Of a stretch of 64,000 nt of DNA, positions 17,811-26,940 are shown piece by piece. Location: the NCBI RefSeq assembly GCF_014897585.1, contig NZ_JABUXW010000012.1:1-64000 (forward strand). Direction: 5' to 3'. Under the pieces are notes generated by a model. It was not told the DNA's origin and searched no databases. It saw nothing but the letters and a program-made list of their open reading frames with translations. Each line of letters begins with the position of its first letter. Position 1 is the stretch's first letter. Position numbers and translations under genes: made by a program. Origin of the DNA: Brachybacterium tyrofermentans (GTDB taxonomy: Bacteria; Actinomycetota; Actinomycetes; Actinomycetales; Dermabacteraceae).

Positions 17811-19211
17811 TCAGGCGGCGATGACGAACACCACCGCGGACAGGGCGAAGCCGACCAGGGAGATGGTGGTGCCCACGACGGACCAGGTCTTGAAGGTGGT
17901 CACGGTGTCGAAGCCGCAGAACTTGCCGATCAGCCAGAAGCCGGAGTCGTTCACGTGCGACCACCCGATCGAGGCGGCGCCGATGGTGATGACCATGGCG
18001 GCCACGGCGATGGAGTTGAAATCGCCGGCCATGATCGCCGGGGCCATGATCGAGGCGCCGGTCGTCGCCGCCACGGTGGCCGAGCCCTGGGCGATGCGCA
18101 TGGCCATGGTGACCAGGTACGCGGCGACGATGAGCGGCAGGCCCAGGGCGTCGAGCCCGTCGGCGACCTCGGTGCCGATGCCGGTCTCGGTGAGGATGGC
18201 GCCGAACGCGCCGCCCGCACCGGTGATCAGGATGATCGAGCAGACCGGCGCGAGAGCGTCGTCCACGAGCTCTTCGAGCAGTCCGCCCACCGGCTGGCCC
18301 CGACGACGACGCGGGATGACGTAGAGCAGCAGCATCGCCAGCAGCGCCGAGAGCGCGAGTGCGACCGGGGTGGCGCCGATGAGGCGCGAGACCTCGAAGG
18401 CGAGGTTGTCGGCGCTCACGGTCCCCTGCGCCTCGAGGGTGGAGAAGGCCGTGTTGAAGAAGATCAGGACCAGCGGCAGCAGGAGCACGATCACGATGGC
18501 GCCGAAGGCGGGGCGCTCCTCGGCCGGGACCTCGCGGGGCTCGCCGAGCAGGGCCGGAACGGGCGTGTCCGGGAAGCGCTTGGAGATCGCCCGGGCCACC
18601 AGGTAGCCGCCGAAGTACCAGGTGGGCAGGCCGATGAGCAGACCCACCAGCACCACGAGGCCGATGTCGGCACCCATCACGGTCGCCGCGGCCGTGGGGC
18701 CGGGGTGCGGGGGCAGCAGCGCGTGCATCATCATGAACGACGCGATCGAGGGCAGCACGTAGAGCATGAACGAGCCGCCGAGACGGCGGGCTACCGTGTA
18801 GATGACGGGGAGCATCACGATGAAGCCGGCGTCCAGGAAGATCGGGAACCCGTAGAACAGCGAGGCGACGGCGAGGGCGAGCGGCGCGCGCTGCTCCCCG
18901 AAGGTGTCGAGCATCTTGTCAGCGAGCACCTGGGCGCCGCCGGTGGTCTCGATCAGCCTGCCCAGCACGGCGCCGAAGCCGACGAGCAGGGCGACCGTTC
19001 CGACGGTGGTGCTGAAACCGCCGATCACCACGCCGATCACGTCGCCAACGCCGATGCCGGCGGCGAGGCCGGTGGCGACCGCGACGATCAGCAGCGAGAA
19101 GAAGGCGTGCAGGCGGGCTTTGATGATGAGGACGAGCAGGATGACGATCGCGACGACGGCGATCGTCAGGAGCAGCCAGACCGGCCGATCCGCGAGGACG
19201 AGTTCTTCCAC
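17811..19211 (-). CDS. GntP-family sugar-acid/H+ symporter
   Basis: A 466-residue permease with about 12-14 hydrophobic segments. Family motifs are GFGAVLGRLIETTGGAQ near 80, PIFLDAGFIVMLPV near 125, the LLPPHPGPTAAA loop near 165, ITGAGGAFGAILTETGIG near 330 and SHVNDSGFWLIGKF near 425. The start is GTG at 19211 with GGAG upstream. It sits between the 3-hydroxyacyl-CoA-dehydrogenase-like gene and the tetronate-kinase fusion, so its substrate is probably a C4 or C6 aldonic acid. The second GntP gene in the window (42829) is clearly a different subtype. Confidence 0.88.
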   Translation of the reverse strand: MEELVLADRPVWLLLTIAVVAIVILLVLIIKARLHAFFSLLIVAVATGLAAGIGVGDVIGVVIGGFSTTVGTVALLVGFGAVLGRLIETTGGAQVLADKMLDTFGEQRAPLALAVASLFYGFPIFLDAGFIVMLPVIYTVARRLGGSFMLYVLPSIASFMMMHALLPPHPGPTAAATVMGADIGLVVLVGLLIGLPTWYFGGYLVARAISKRFPDTPVPALLGEPREVPAEERPAFGAIVIVLLLPLVLIFFNTAFSTLEAQGTVSADNLAFEVSRLIGATPVALALSALLAMLLLYVIPRRRRGQPVGGLLEELVDDALAPVCSIILITGAGGAFGAILTETGIGTEVADGLDALGLPLIVAAYLVTMAMRIAQGSATVAATTGASIMAPAIMAGDFNSIAVAAMVITIGAASIGWSHVNDSGFWLIGKFCGFDTVTTFKTWSVVGTTISLVGFALSAVVFVIAA

Positions 19212-19270
19212 GGGTGGGTCTCCAGACGTTGAGGAATCACTCCGAGCAGGAGCCCCGACGTCGGAACGCC

Positions 19271-19421
19271 CGGGGCCCGGTCGGTGCCGGGCCCCGAGCG
19301 TTCGGCTCAGGTCCCGGGCAACAGTGCCCGGCCGACGGGCGGTGCCCGTCGGATGAGAAGGAGGGTGAAGAGGAGATCGAGAGGGGGAACGCTCCGTCGG
19401 CGGGCAGGTCCCGGCCGACGG
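19271..19421 (-). terminator. Three successive GC hairpins in the gap after the 3-hydroxyacyl-CoA-dehydrogenase-like gene
   Basis: The gap between two minus-strand genes carries three hairpins: 19271-19296 (perfect 10-bp stem, loop TCGGTG), 19332-19352 (perfect 9-bp stem, loop GGT) and 19394-19421 (about 11 bp with one bulge). Without T-tracts they are not classic terminators. Their clustering suggests transcript processing or partial termination before the permease gene. Confidence 0.5.
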
Positions 19422-19436
19422 GGATCTCCCCGAGGG

Positions 19437-20408
19437 TCACTCCGCCGTCGGCGTGGCCTTCGGGGCCGGGCCGAGCTCGGCGAGGAGCTGCGACATCTTC
19501 GCGTAGGCCTTGTTGCGGTAGGCGATCAGCTCCGCGGAGGTGCTCTCGTCGTAGTCGCCGAGCAGGCCCTTGCCGTTCTTGACGCCCTTGCGATCCGCCG
19601 CGACGGAGTCGGTGAGGATCTGCGGGGTCGCGAGGCGGTCGCCGAAGGCGTTCTCGAAGGTCACGAAGCAGTTCGCGTAGATGTCGAGCCCGGCCTGGTC
19701 GGCGATCGCGAACGGGCCGAAGAAGCCCAGGCGGAAGCCGAAGGTGGTGCGCACGATGGTGTCGACGTCCTCGGCGGTCGCCACGCCCTCCTCGACCACC
19801 GCGGTGGCCTCCTTCAGCAGCGCGTACTGGAGGCGGTTGAGCACCATGCCGGGGGTGTCGGCGACCTGGGCGCCCTGGTTGCCGGACTTCTCCAGCAGCT
19901 CCTTGACGGCGGCGACCGCCTCGGGGGTGGTGTCCTTGCCGGCGACCAGCTCGACGCCCGGGATGAAGGGAGCCGGATTGGAGAAGTGGACGGTGAGGAA
20001 CCGCTCGGGGTTCGTCACAGCGCTCTCGAGCTCGCTGACCGGGATCGTCGAGGTGTTGGTGCCGATGATCGCGTCGGGGCGGGCGTGCTGCGAGATCTTC
20101 CCGAGCACGTCGCGCTTGACGTCGATCCGCTCGAAGACGGCCTCCTCGATGAAGTCGACGTCGGCGACGGCCTCTTCGATGGTCTTGCCCGCGGAGATGT
20201 TCTTCGCCACGAGGTCGGCGCTGCCGGGGGCGTAGAGGCCCTGCTCCTCGAAGTCGCGCGCTTCCTTCTGGAGGCGCTCGAGGGAGGCGTTGGCGTTGTC
20301 GACGCTCACGTCGGCGATGGTCACGTCGAAGCCGGCCATGGCGAGGACCTGGGCGATGCCGCCACCCATGTAGCCGGCGCCGACGATGGTCACGGTGGAG
20401 ATGGTCAT
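19437..20408 (-). CDS. 3-hydroxyacyl-CoA dehydrogenase family protein (HbdA-like or L-gulonate-3-dehydrogenase-like)
   Basis: A 323-residue NAD-dependent enzyme. The Rossmann motif is VGAGYMGGGIAQVLAMAG at 8-25; TNTSTIPVSEL near 117 and VHFSNPAPFIPGVELV near 137 carry the catalytic His-Glu pair; the C-terminal domain has FGFRLGFFGPFAIADQAGLD. The start ATG at 20408 follows AAGGAG. Members of this family oxidise 3-hydroxybutyryl-CoA, but others act on free 3-hydroxy acids such as L-gulonate. Because it lies upstream of a sugar-acid permease gene and a tetronate-kinase gene, a sugar-acid substrate is at least as likely as an acyl-CoA. Confidence 0.75.
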   Translation of the reverse strand: MTISTVTIVGAGYMGGGIAQVLAMAGFDVTIADVSVDNANASLERLQKEARDFEEQGLYAPGSADLVAKNISAGKTIEEAVADVDFIEEAVFERIDVKRDVLGKISQHARPDAIIGTNTSTIPVSELESAVTNPERFLTVHFSNPAPFIPGVELVAGKDTTPEAVAAVKELLEKSGNQGAQVADTPGMVLNRLQYALLKEATAVVEEGVATAEDVDTIVRTTFGFRLGFFGPFAIADQAGLDIYANCFVTFENAFGDRLATPQILTDSVAADRKGVKNGKGLLGDYDESTSAELIAYRNKAYAKMSQLLAELGPAPKATPTAE

Positions 20409-20516
20409 GCGGAGGACTCCTTCGTCGAGGGGCGCCGATCGGGGGGCCGACGCCATGATGCCTGCGCGCAGGGAGCGGTGGCCGCCCGAGCGCTGCGCGA
20501 TACCCCGAGCATAGCG

Positions 20517-20528
20517 ATCCTATTGGAT
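20517..20528. promoter_or_regulatory. ATCCTATAGGAT-type motif (ATCCTATTGGAT)
   Basis: One base off the perfect palindrome, about 110 bases upstream of the minus-strand 3-hydroxyacyl-CoA-dehydrogenase-like gene. It is a candidate operator shared with the other sites of this type in the window. Confidence 0.5.
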
Positions 20529-20751
20529 TCCTGCTAGATCGACGCCCCCACCCACGGGTGCATCTCCCAGGGTGACCACGGGTCCGCTCCGGACCCGATC
20601 CAGCTCCGACACCGACCGCTCTCCCGCCGATGACCACCGAGTAGCCCGGCACCTGCACCGATCCGCCGCACCTGGCAAATCTCCTGCGCATCGCGTGGAC
20701 TGCGGCCCTGACTGTCGGCGGCGCGGACCGTCGGTTCACCTCGAATCGACG

Positions 20752-20763
20752 ATCCTGTAGGAA
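20752..20763. promoter_or_regulatory. ATCCTATAGGAT-type motif (ATCCTGTAGGAA)
   Basis: This copy ends 4 bases before the predicted -35 box of the Nramp-like gene, so here the motif is clearly separate from the -10 element. That favours a regulator-binding role. Confidence 0.55.
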
Positions 20764-20974
20764 CTGGTTGACAGGAGGGTCGCCACCGACCTACCGTCAG
20801 CGACAACGTGAGTGAGGTCTCACCGTGAGCTCCCCCAGAGTACCGCGAGGGGCGCACCGCCCTCCGTCCGAGAACGACCTCGAGACGGCCCCGCGGGACT
20901 CGAGACCTCCGCGCCATCCCCGCCCGCCTCCGCGAGCATCCCCTCCCCCGCCTCGCCCAAGGAGCACCAAAGAC

Positions 20975-22459
20975 ATGACCACAGGACAGCCCGAGCAGCT
21001 GGGCCTCGAGGAGCTCCGGTTCCCCGACGCCGACCCTCGGCTCAAGAAGTGGAGCTTCGGGAACCTCATCGCGTTCACCGGGCCCGGCATGATCCTCGCC
21101 TCCGTGACCATCGGCAACGGCGAGATCTTCTCCGCCTCACGCGGCGGTGCCGTGTTCGGGACGGTGATCATCTGGACCTTCGTGCTCTGCGCGATCATGA
21201 AGGCCGCGATCGTCTACTCCGGCGGCCGCTACATCGTGCTCACCGGCGAGCACCCCTTCCAGCGCTGGGCGCAGATCATCCCCGGCCCGAAGAACTGGCT
21301 GGCGCTGCTGCTCGGCGTGCTCGCCGTGGTCTGCTTCCCCTCCTGGGCGGTGGCCTACTTCAAGGGCCTCGGCCAGTGGTCGAACTGGACCTTCCACACC
21401 GACATCGACCCCATGGTCTGGGGCATGTTCTGGGGCATCGTCGGCTTCGCCACGGTGTTCCTGCGCAGCTTCAAGATCGTCGAGAACTTCCAGACCGTCG
21501 TCGTCGGCCTGATGATCGTCTTCGCGTTCGTGGCCGTCATCGTCTCCAACCCGCCGTGGGCCGACGCGTTCAAGGGCCTGATCCCGAGCGTGCCCAGCGA
21601 ATATCCCGCCTGGGTGCGCGACGGCTTCCCCGACGTCGCCTCGCGCCCGATCCCGCTGGAGATCATCGCCTACCTCGGCGCCCTCGGCGGCGGCACCTAC
21701 GACTACATCGGCTACGTCGGCTCGCTGCGCGAGAAGCGCTGGGGCCTGCTGGGCGTCCCCAACCACGCCGAGCTCGAGGAGAAGCTGCGCCGCCTGGACA
21801 CCGACCAGGCCCGCATCCCCCTGTCGACGGACGCGGAGAACGTCGCGAACGGCCGGGCCTGGCTGCGCGCCGTGAAGCTCGACGTGCTCGCCTCCTTCGT
21901 CTCGGTGACGATCCTGGCGCTCACCTTCATCATCCTCGGCGACGTGGTGCTGGGCACCGGCGCCGCAGAGACCGTGCCCGGTGACGACGACATCCTCACC
22001 GATCAGGCCTCCTTCTTCTCGATGATCTCGCCGGTCCTGGTGTACCTCTACCAGATCGCGATCTGGGCCGCGTTCTTCGGGTCGCTGCAGGCCCTGTTCT
22101 CGACGATCTACCCGTACACCTTCCGCGAGAGCTTCGCCCCGAGCTTCAAGTCCCTGCGGGACCCGAAGAACTGGCAGAAGGTGCGCATCGGCGTGGCCGC
22201 GTACACCTTCCTCGGCGCGACGGTGCTGCTGTTCAGCGGCATCAGCTACACCGCGGTGATCTCCTTCGCCGGCATCCTCGGCGGCGTGCTGTCCCTCGGC
22301 GTCTGGGGCTTCGCCCAGCTGTGGACCGAGCACAAGGTGCTGCCGCCGGAGTTCCGGATGCACAAGGCGGCGCAGGTCCTCGTGGCCGTCAGCTCGGTCG
22401 CGCTGTTCGTCTTCGGCCTCATCGCCCTGGTCCAGTTCTTCCAGAATTTCCTGGGATGA
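20975..22459 (+). CDS. Nramp-family transporter lacking the canonical metal motifs
   Basis: A 494-residue protein with about 11-12 membrane segments and overall similarity to Nramp divalent-metal transporters. Where metal transporters have DPGN in TM1 this protein reads GPGMILASVTIGNGE (about 27-41), and TM6 (EIIAYLGALGGGTYDYIGYVGSL, about 230) lacks the MPH motif. The main metal ligands are therefore missing, and the substrate is probably not Mn2+ or Fe2+. The start ATG at 20975 has AAGGAG upstream; the longer frame is a proline-rich artefact. It stands alone among sugar-acid genes, behind a copy of the shared operator motif, and overlaps the next gene by four bases. An organic substrate is possible. 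Confidence 0.75.
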   Translation: MTTGQPEQLGLEELRFPDADPRLKKWSFGNLIAFTGPGMILASVTIGNGEIFSASRGGAVFGTVIIWTFVLCAIMKAAIVYSGGRYIVLTGEHPFQRWAQIIPGPKNWLALLLGVLAVVCFPSWAVAYFKGLGQWSNWTFHTDIDPMVWGMFWGIVGFATVFLRSFKIVENFQTVVVGLMIVFAFVAVIVSNPPWADAFKGLIPSVPSEYPAWVRDGFPDVASRPIPLEIIAYLGALGGGTYDYIGYVGSLREKRWGLLGVPNHAELEEKLRRLDTDQARIPLSTDAENVANGRAWLRAVKLDVLASFVSVTILALTFIILGDVVLGTGAAETVPGDDDILTDQASFFSMISPVLVYLYQIAIWAAFFGSLQALFSTIYPYTFRESFAPSFKSLRDPKNWQKVRIGVAAYTFLGATVLLFSGISYTAVISFAGILGGVLSLGVWGFAQLWTEHKVLPPEFRMHKAAQVLVAVSSVALFVFGLIALVQFFQNFLG

Positions 22460-22998
22460 GCAGCCTGAGCACCCCCGCCCGGGACACCCCTGCCACGGGC
22501 ATCCCCGGCGGGGGCGTCCCGGCCACGGGCACCTCCCCGACCGCCATGAGAGGATCCGGGACCATGCGCACCCCCATCTATCTGATCGCGATCGCCTCGT
22601 GCCTCGTGCTCTCGTGGCTGTTCGCCTCGCGGGAGAACTGGATCGGGTTCGCGCTCGTGCTGATCGGGGCGATCGCCTACTCGGCCCGCCTGATCACCGT
22701 CTCGCGCACCGAGCGCAAGGCGGCCGTGGAGGCCGCACGCGGCCCGAAGGTGCGCACCTCGGCCGAGCAGGAGGCGCTCACGTCGGAGCTCGGACAGATG
22801 CGCGCCGCCTACGAGCGCAACCGACGGGTGATGCTGCTGATCGCGGTGCTCGTCGGCGGCCTGGCCACGGTGGCCTGGGCCTGGAACCCGGCCTTCGCCC
22901 TGGCGCTGCTGATCTTCGCGATCCCCGCTCTGGCGCTCGCCTGGCGCAACACCAGGGCCGTGCGCCGGATCGACGAGGGCCTCTCCTCCGCCCGCTGA
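22456..22998 (+). CDS. Small membrane protein of unknown function
   Basis: A protein of 180 residues from the ATG at 22456, which overlaps the Nramp-like stop as ATGA. An internal ATG at 22564 preceded by AGAGGA would give 144 residues and removes a low-complexity Pro/Gly/Thr N-terminus, so the start is uncertain. It has four hydrophobic stretches in two pairs (IYLIAIASCLVLSWLF, WIGFALVLIGAIAY, then VMLLIAVLVGGLATVAWAW and FALALLIFAIPALALAW). A charged linker between the pairs (about 75-115) is likely helical. It is translationally coupled to the Nramp-like transporter gene, so it may be an accessory subunit. I recognise no family. Confidence 0.6.
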   Translation: MSSLSTPARDTPATGIPGGGVPATGTSPTAMRGSGTMRTPIYLIAIASCLVLSWLFASRENWIGFALVLIGAIAYSARLITVSRTERKAAVEAARGPKVRTSAEQEALTSELGQMRAAYERNRRVMLLIAVLVGGLATVAWAWNPAFALALLIFAIPALALAWRNTRAVRRIDEGLSSAR

Positions 22999-23047
22999 TG
23001 CTCCCGCCCCTGTGGTGAGTGTGAGCGCCGAACCGCACGACGCCACA

Positions 23048-23089
23048 GAGAATCGCCCCGACAGCCAGCTGGCCGTCGGGGCGATTCTC
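23048..23089. terminator. Bidirectional terminator hairpin
   Basis: A 15-bp perfect outer stem (23048-23062 with 23075-23089) encloses a second palindrome, GCCAGCTGGC, with one mismatch between, so the whole 42 bases fold on themselves. It sits between convergent genes (stop at 22998 on plus, stop at 23107 on minus). Confidence 0.8.
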
Positions 23090-23106
23090 GATGGGCGGGT
23101 GCCTGC

Positions 23107-23958
23107 TCAGCGGCGCTGGACGAACACCGAGCGCTGGTCGCCGAGACCCTCGATGCCGATCTCGACCACGTCACCGTCGCTCAGGTACGGGAAGCGACCG
23201 GAGAGGGCCACGCCCTGCGGGGTGCCGGTGTTGATGAGGTCGCCGGGCGAGAGCACCATGTACTGCGAGAGGTGGTGCACCAGCTGCGCCACGGTGAAGA
23301 CCATGTCGCCGGTGGTGGAGTCCTGGCGGGCCTCGCCGTTCACGCTCGACCACAGCCGCAGGTCCTGCTGCTCGACCTCGGCGGCGGGCACCAGGGCGGG
23401 GCCGACGGGGTTGAAGTTCTCGGCGCACTTGCCCTTGGACCACTGGCCGCCGGACTCCGCGATCTGGTAATCGCGCTCGGAGACGTCATGGCTGGTCACG
23501 TAGCCCGCGATGACGTCGAGGGCCTCCTGCTCGTCCTTCAGATAGGAGGCGCGCTTCCCGATGACCACGCCCAGCTCGACCTCCCAGTCGACCTTGGTGG
23601 CGCCGGGCGGGATCGGGACGTCGTCGTGCGGGCCCACCACGGTGTTGGGATGCTTGAAGAAGACGATCGGGGTCGTCGGTGCGTCGGCCCCGGACTCCGC
23701 GGCGTGGGCCGCGTAGTTCTGGCCGATACAGATGACGGCCTCGGGGCGGGCGATGGGGGCACCCACGCGCTCGGACTCCACGTCCTCCCATACCGGCAGC
23801 TCGCCGGCCTGCTGTGCGGCGGCGACGCGGGCGATGCCGTCGGCCGCGAGGAAGTCGCCGGTGATGTCGGCGGTGACGTCGTCGAGGCGGTAGGTCACGC
23901 CTTCGTGCACGAGGGCGGGCTTCTCCTGGCCGAGGGGGCCGAGTCGTCGCAGTTCCAT
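23107..23958 (-). CDS. FAH-family hydrolase, probable 2,4-diketo-3-deoxy-L-rhamnonate/fuconate hydrolase
   Basis: A 283-residue fumarylacetoacetate-hydrolase-fold enzyme. The N-terminal part (MELRRLGPLGQEKPALV) and the core match the hydrolases that end the non-phosphorylating L-rhamnose/L-fucose route. Core elements are CIGQNYAAHAAESG near 78, FFKHPNTVVGPHDDV, the metal-binding DWEVELGVVIG with its two glutamates near 128, and VTSHDVSERD carrying the aspartate. In that route the enzyme splits 2,4-diketo-3-deoxy-L-rhamnonate into pyruvate and L-lactate. The start ATG at 23958 has AAGGAG 7 bases upstream. It is the last gene after L-rhamnonate dehydratase, 250 bases downstream. Ureidoglycolate lyase or another acylpyruvase would share the fold, but context favours the rhamnonate role. 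Confidence 0.72.
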   Translation of the reverse strand: MELRRLGPLGQEKPALVHEGVTYRLDDVTADITGDFLAADGIARVAAAQQAGELPVWEDVESERVGAPIARPEAVICIGQNYAAHAAESGADAPTTPIVFFKHPNTVVGPHDDVPIPPGATKVDWEVELGVVIGKRASYLKDEQEALDVIAGYVTSHDVSERDYQIAESGGQWSKGKCAENFNPVGPALVPAAEVEQQDLRLWSSVNGEARQDSTTGDMVFTVAQLVHHLSQYMVLSPGDLINTGTPQGVALSGRFPYLSDGDVVEIGIEGLGDQRSVFVQRR

Positions 23959-24207
23959 GGGTCTCTCCTTCGAAGGGGTGGGGTGCAGGTCGAGGTCGCC
24001 GATGTCTTCAGGACCGTCAGAGTCGTCAGGAGCGTCGCGGCCGACGAGCACGGAGGGCGTTCGGACCCACTGTGCCAGGCGCCGGATGGTTCCGGTGGTC
24101 CCGACCGCGGAGCGATACATCCCATGTCTGAGCGGGTCGAGCGTCGTCGGTCGCGGGTCGGCGCCCGGGCCGACACGAGGTCGGATCCCAGCCGCAGGGC
24201 CAGCGGG

Positions 24208-25392
24208 TCAGTGGGTGTGGGGGCGCTGTCGCGGGATCTCGGGGTTGAACTCGACGCCGAAGCCGGGGGTGTCCGGCACCCGGATCTTCCCGTTCTCCGG
24301 CACCGGTTCTCCGAGCAGCATCGGGGAGAACATCGGGACGATCTCCTCGGCGGTCGGGTGCATCATGAGGAACTCGCTGAACGGGCTGTTCGTGCGGGTG
24401 ATCACGAAGTGGTACGAGTACACGGAGGAGCCATGGGGCACCACCATCGCGCCGTGCGCGTCGGCGAGCGCGGAGATCTTCAGCAGCTCGGTGATGCCGC
24501 CGCACCAGCCCACGTCGGGCTGGATGATGTCCGCGCAGCCCATCTCGAGCAGCTGCCGGAAGCCCCAGCGGGTGGCCTCGTGCTCGCCGGTCGTGATGAG
24601 CATGCCCTTCGGGACGTTCTTGCGCAGCTGCTGGTAGCCCCAGTAGTCGTCGGGGATGAGCGCCTCCTCGAGCCAGCGCAGCCCGTGCTCGTGCGCCCGG
24701 TGCGCGAGCCGCGTCGCGTAGTCGACGTCGAGCGACATCCAGCAGTCGTACATGAGCCAGAAATCGTCGCCGACCTTGTCCCGCATCTCCGCGAGCAGGG
24801 CGATGTTCTTCTCCATCCCCTCCTCGCCGTCGGCCGGACCATGATGCAGCGGCATCTTGCCGCCGAGGAAGCCGAGCTGCTGCGCGACATCGGGCCGCGC
24901 GCCCGTGGCATACATCGACAGCTCGTCCCGCACCGGCCCGCCGAGCAGGGCGTACACCGGCTCCTGGCGCAGGCGTCCCAGCAGGTCGTAGAGGGCGAGG
25001 TCGACGGCGCTGATCGTGTTCAGCACGATGCCGCGGCGCCCGTAGAACAGGGTCGAGCGGTACATCTGGTCCCAGATCCGCTCGATGTCGGTGACCGCCG
25101 CGCCCTCGAGGAAGCGCGCGAGGTGCTTCTCGACGATCCAGGCCCCGAGCTCGCCGCCGGTGGAGACCGCGAAGCCGATCGTGCCGTCGTCGGCCTCGAG
25201 CTCGACCATCAGCGTGCCCAGCACGTTCAGTCCGAAGGACTGGCGGGAGTCGGCGTACTCGGGGTAGATCGACATGGGCGTGGAGATGTGGTCGTCGATC
25301 CAGTGGTCCGCGCCCTGGTCGTGATAGTCGGCGCCGCCGCCGGAGACGGTGTAGGCGCGGACGTGGGCGATGGTGCGCTGATGGGCGCTCAT
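24208..25392 (-). CDS. rhmD: L-rhamnonate dehydratase (enolase superfamily)
   Basis: A 394-residue Mg2+-dependent dehydratase turning L-rhamnonate into 2-keto-3-deoxy-L-rhamnonate. The N-terminal capping region has [19 protein letters not shown] (about 22-40) and [13 protein letters not shown], which are diagnostic of RhmD. The barrel has [14 protein letters not shown] near 175, metal ligands in [15 protein letters not shown] and GEHEATRWG, and the catalytic histidine in [11 protein letters not shown] near 318. Length and these blocks agree closely with the Escherichia coli enzyme as I recall it. Its ATG overlaps the stop of the alcohol dehydrogenase gene by four bases. L-lyxonate or L-mannonate activity is known in the family as a side reaction. 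Confidence 0.88.
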   Translation of the reverse strand: MSAHQRTIAHVRAYTVSGGGADYHDQGADHWIDDHISTPMSIYPEYADSRQSFGLNVLGTLMVELEADDGTIGFAVSTGGELGAWIVEKHLARFLEGAAVTDIERIWDQMYRSTLFYGRRGIVLNTISAVDLALYDLLGRLRQEPVYALLGGPVRDELSMYATGARPDVAQQLGFLGGKMPLHHGPADGEEGMEKNIALLAEMRDKVGDDFWLMYDCWMSLDVDYATRLAHRAHEHGLRWLEEALIPDDYWGYQQLRKNVPKGMLITTGEHEATRWGFRQLLEMGCADIIQPDVGWCGGITELLKISALADAHGAMVVPHGSSVYSYHFVITRTNSPFSEFLMMHPTAEEIVPMFSPMLLGEPVPENGKIRVPDTPGFGVEFNPEIPRQRPHTH

Positions 25393-26486
25393 GCGGTGAT
25401 CCCCTCCTGCGGTGAATCCAGGGGTGAATCCTGGGCTGAACGATCGGAAGTCTCCTGTCCGTCGAAGCGGACCAGGATCTTCCCGGCCGGGCCCTTCCCG
25501 GCGGCGAGAGCGGTGAAGGCCTCCTGGGCCTTCTCGGGCGGCACCACGGCGCTGACCAGCGGGGCGACCTCCTCGGCGTGCTCGCCGATCCAGGCAGTGG
25601 CGTCGGCGAAGTCCTGAGCCGAGTAGGTGAAGGAGCCCACGACGGTGCGCTCCTCGGTGCTGATCGCGAAGGCCGGCAGCTCGAGGCGGGGAGAGCCCAT
25701 GCCCACCAGGACCACGCGGCCGCCGAGGGTGGTGGCCGAGAGCGCGTCGGTCATGGTCACGCTGAGGCCGACGGCGTCGATCGCGAGATCGGCCGGGCCG
25801 CCCAGCGCCTCGGCGACGAGGTCCGCGGTGGATCCGGTCGACGGGTCCAGCACCTGCGCACCGAGCGAGGCGACCAGCTCGCGGCGTCGCGGATCCATCT
25901 CCGACAGCGCGATGTTCTCCACGCCGGCTCGCTTCAGGGCGATCACGACGCTCTGCCCGATCGGTCCACCGCCGATGACCAGCACCTTCTCCTCAGGGGC
26001 GGGGCGGCCAAGGCGCACGGCGTGCACGGCGACGGCGAGCGGTTCGACAAGGGCGCCGAGCTCCAGGGGCATCGCCGGGTCCAGCAGCAGCACGTTGCGG
26101 GAGGGCACCACCACGTAGTCGGCGAAGGAGGCTTGGATGTCCTGGGCGACGCCGATGACGTGCTTGCCTGGAGCGTGCTGCTCGCGGCCGCGGTACTCCT
26201 CGGCCTGCTCCGGAGGGACGACGACCGGGTTGAAGGTGGCCGGCGCCCCGAGAGGCAGGGCCGCGGCATCGACTCCCTCGCCGAGCGCGGCGATCGTGCC
26301 GGAGGATTCATGGCCCATCACCTGCCCCGGGACACGGCGGCCGTTGTCGCCGGTGAAGCCATGGAAGTCGGAGCCGCAGATGCCGGTGGTGCACAGGCGC
26401 AGCAGCACCTCGCCGGGGCCGGGCTCGGGGCGTGCCGTCTCGACGAGGTCGAGGCGATGGAAGTCGGTCAGGACGAGTGCTCGCAC
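25389..26486 (-). CDS. Zinc-dependent medium-chain dehydrogenase
   Basis: A 365-residue polyol/sugar dehydrogenase. The catalytic zinc site is visible as Cys in [11 protein letters not shown] (about 35), GHESSG with His and Glu (about 60), and the NAD motif [19 protein letters not shown] (about 170). The four-cysteine structural zinc loop found in many relatives is replaced by a loop without cysteines (about 85-105). The start is GTG at 26486 with GGAGGAG upstream; the longer open frame is unsupported. It is first in the unit with rhmD. It may oxidise the sugar (L-rhamnose or L-fucose) or the keto-deoxy acid; I cannot choose between these. Confidence 0.78.
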   Translation of the reverse strand: MRALVLTDFHRLDLVETARPEPGPGEVLLRLCTTGICGSDFHGFTGDNGRRVPGQVMGHESSGTIAALGEGVDAAALPLGAPATFNPVVVPPEQAEEYRGREQHAPGKHVIGVAQDIQASFADYVVVPSRNVLLLDPAMPLELGALVEPLAVAVHAVRLGRPAPEEKVLVIGGGPIGQSVVIALKRAGVENIALSEMDPRRRELVASLGAQVLDPSTGSTADLVAEALGGPADLAIDAVGLSVTMTDALSATTLGGRVVLVGMGSPRLELPAFAISTEERTVVGSFTYSAQDFADATAWIGEHAEEVAPLVSAVVPPEKAQEAFTALAAGKGPAGKILVRFDGQETSDRSAQDSPLDSPQEGITA

Positions 26487-26940
26487 GGGGGCTCCTCCGC
26501 GATGGGGTTCGACGCTCAGGAATCGATGCTCAGGAATCGATGCCGACGCGACACAGGACGACGACCCCGGGGAGACCCCGGAGACAGCGGCCCGGAGCAC
26601 GACTTCGTGCACGACGGGCACCCATTCCGGACGCAGACATCGGATGTTAGTGTCCGGTGGGGATCGGGAGCCGAGGCTCCGGATCACGCCCTTCGGACGC
26701 TATCAGCGCTCCGGACGGCAGGACCCGTCCTCGTGATCCGCGTTCCGGGAACCCTCTATCCGATATCCACAATCTCTGCGCGACACCCCTCCCACCAGCG
26801 CGAACACCGCCCAGGTGCACCACGACGATCCGTATCGCGAGCAGCTGCGACCCGTGGGCCGCGAAAGCCCAGGTCGGACCATTCCAGCCCACCCCGATCC
26901 CCATATCCTGTAGGCACGACCACTCGACGAGGAGCTCACC
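26487..26940. promoter_or_regulatory. Divergent control region (dehydrogenase-rhmD unit / SDR)
   Basis: No gene is seen in these 454 bases. The patch 26750-26790 is locally AT-richer and could hold a promoter. A copy of the shared motif lies 25 bases before the SDR start (26905-26916). A short direct repeat AGGAATCGATG (26518-26543) is also present. Confidence 0.5.
26905..26916. promoter_or_regulatory. ATCCTATAGGAT-type motif (ATCCTGTAGGCA)
   Basis: It lies 24 bases before the SDR start codon. TATCCT within it could also serve as the -10 box, so operator and promoter cannot be separated at this site. Confidence 0.4.

Larger units (their letters stand above)
20409..20974. promoter_or_regulatory. 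Divergent control region (3-hydroxyacyl-CoA-dehydrogenase-like gene / Nramp-like gene)
   Basis: These 566 bases contain no convincing gene; the frames through it are Pro/Arg-rich and lack a ribosome binding site. Two copies of the recurring palindromic motif lie here (20517-20528 and 20752-20763), one nearer each gene. On the plus strand TTGACA (20768-20773) and TACCGT (20792-20797) with 18-base spacing make a likely promoter for the Nramp-like gene, giving a leader of about 170 bases. Confidence 0.55.
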
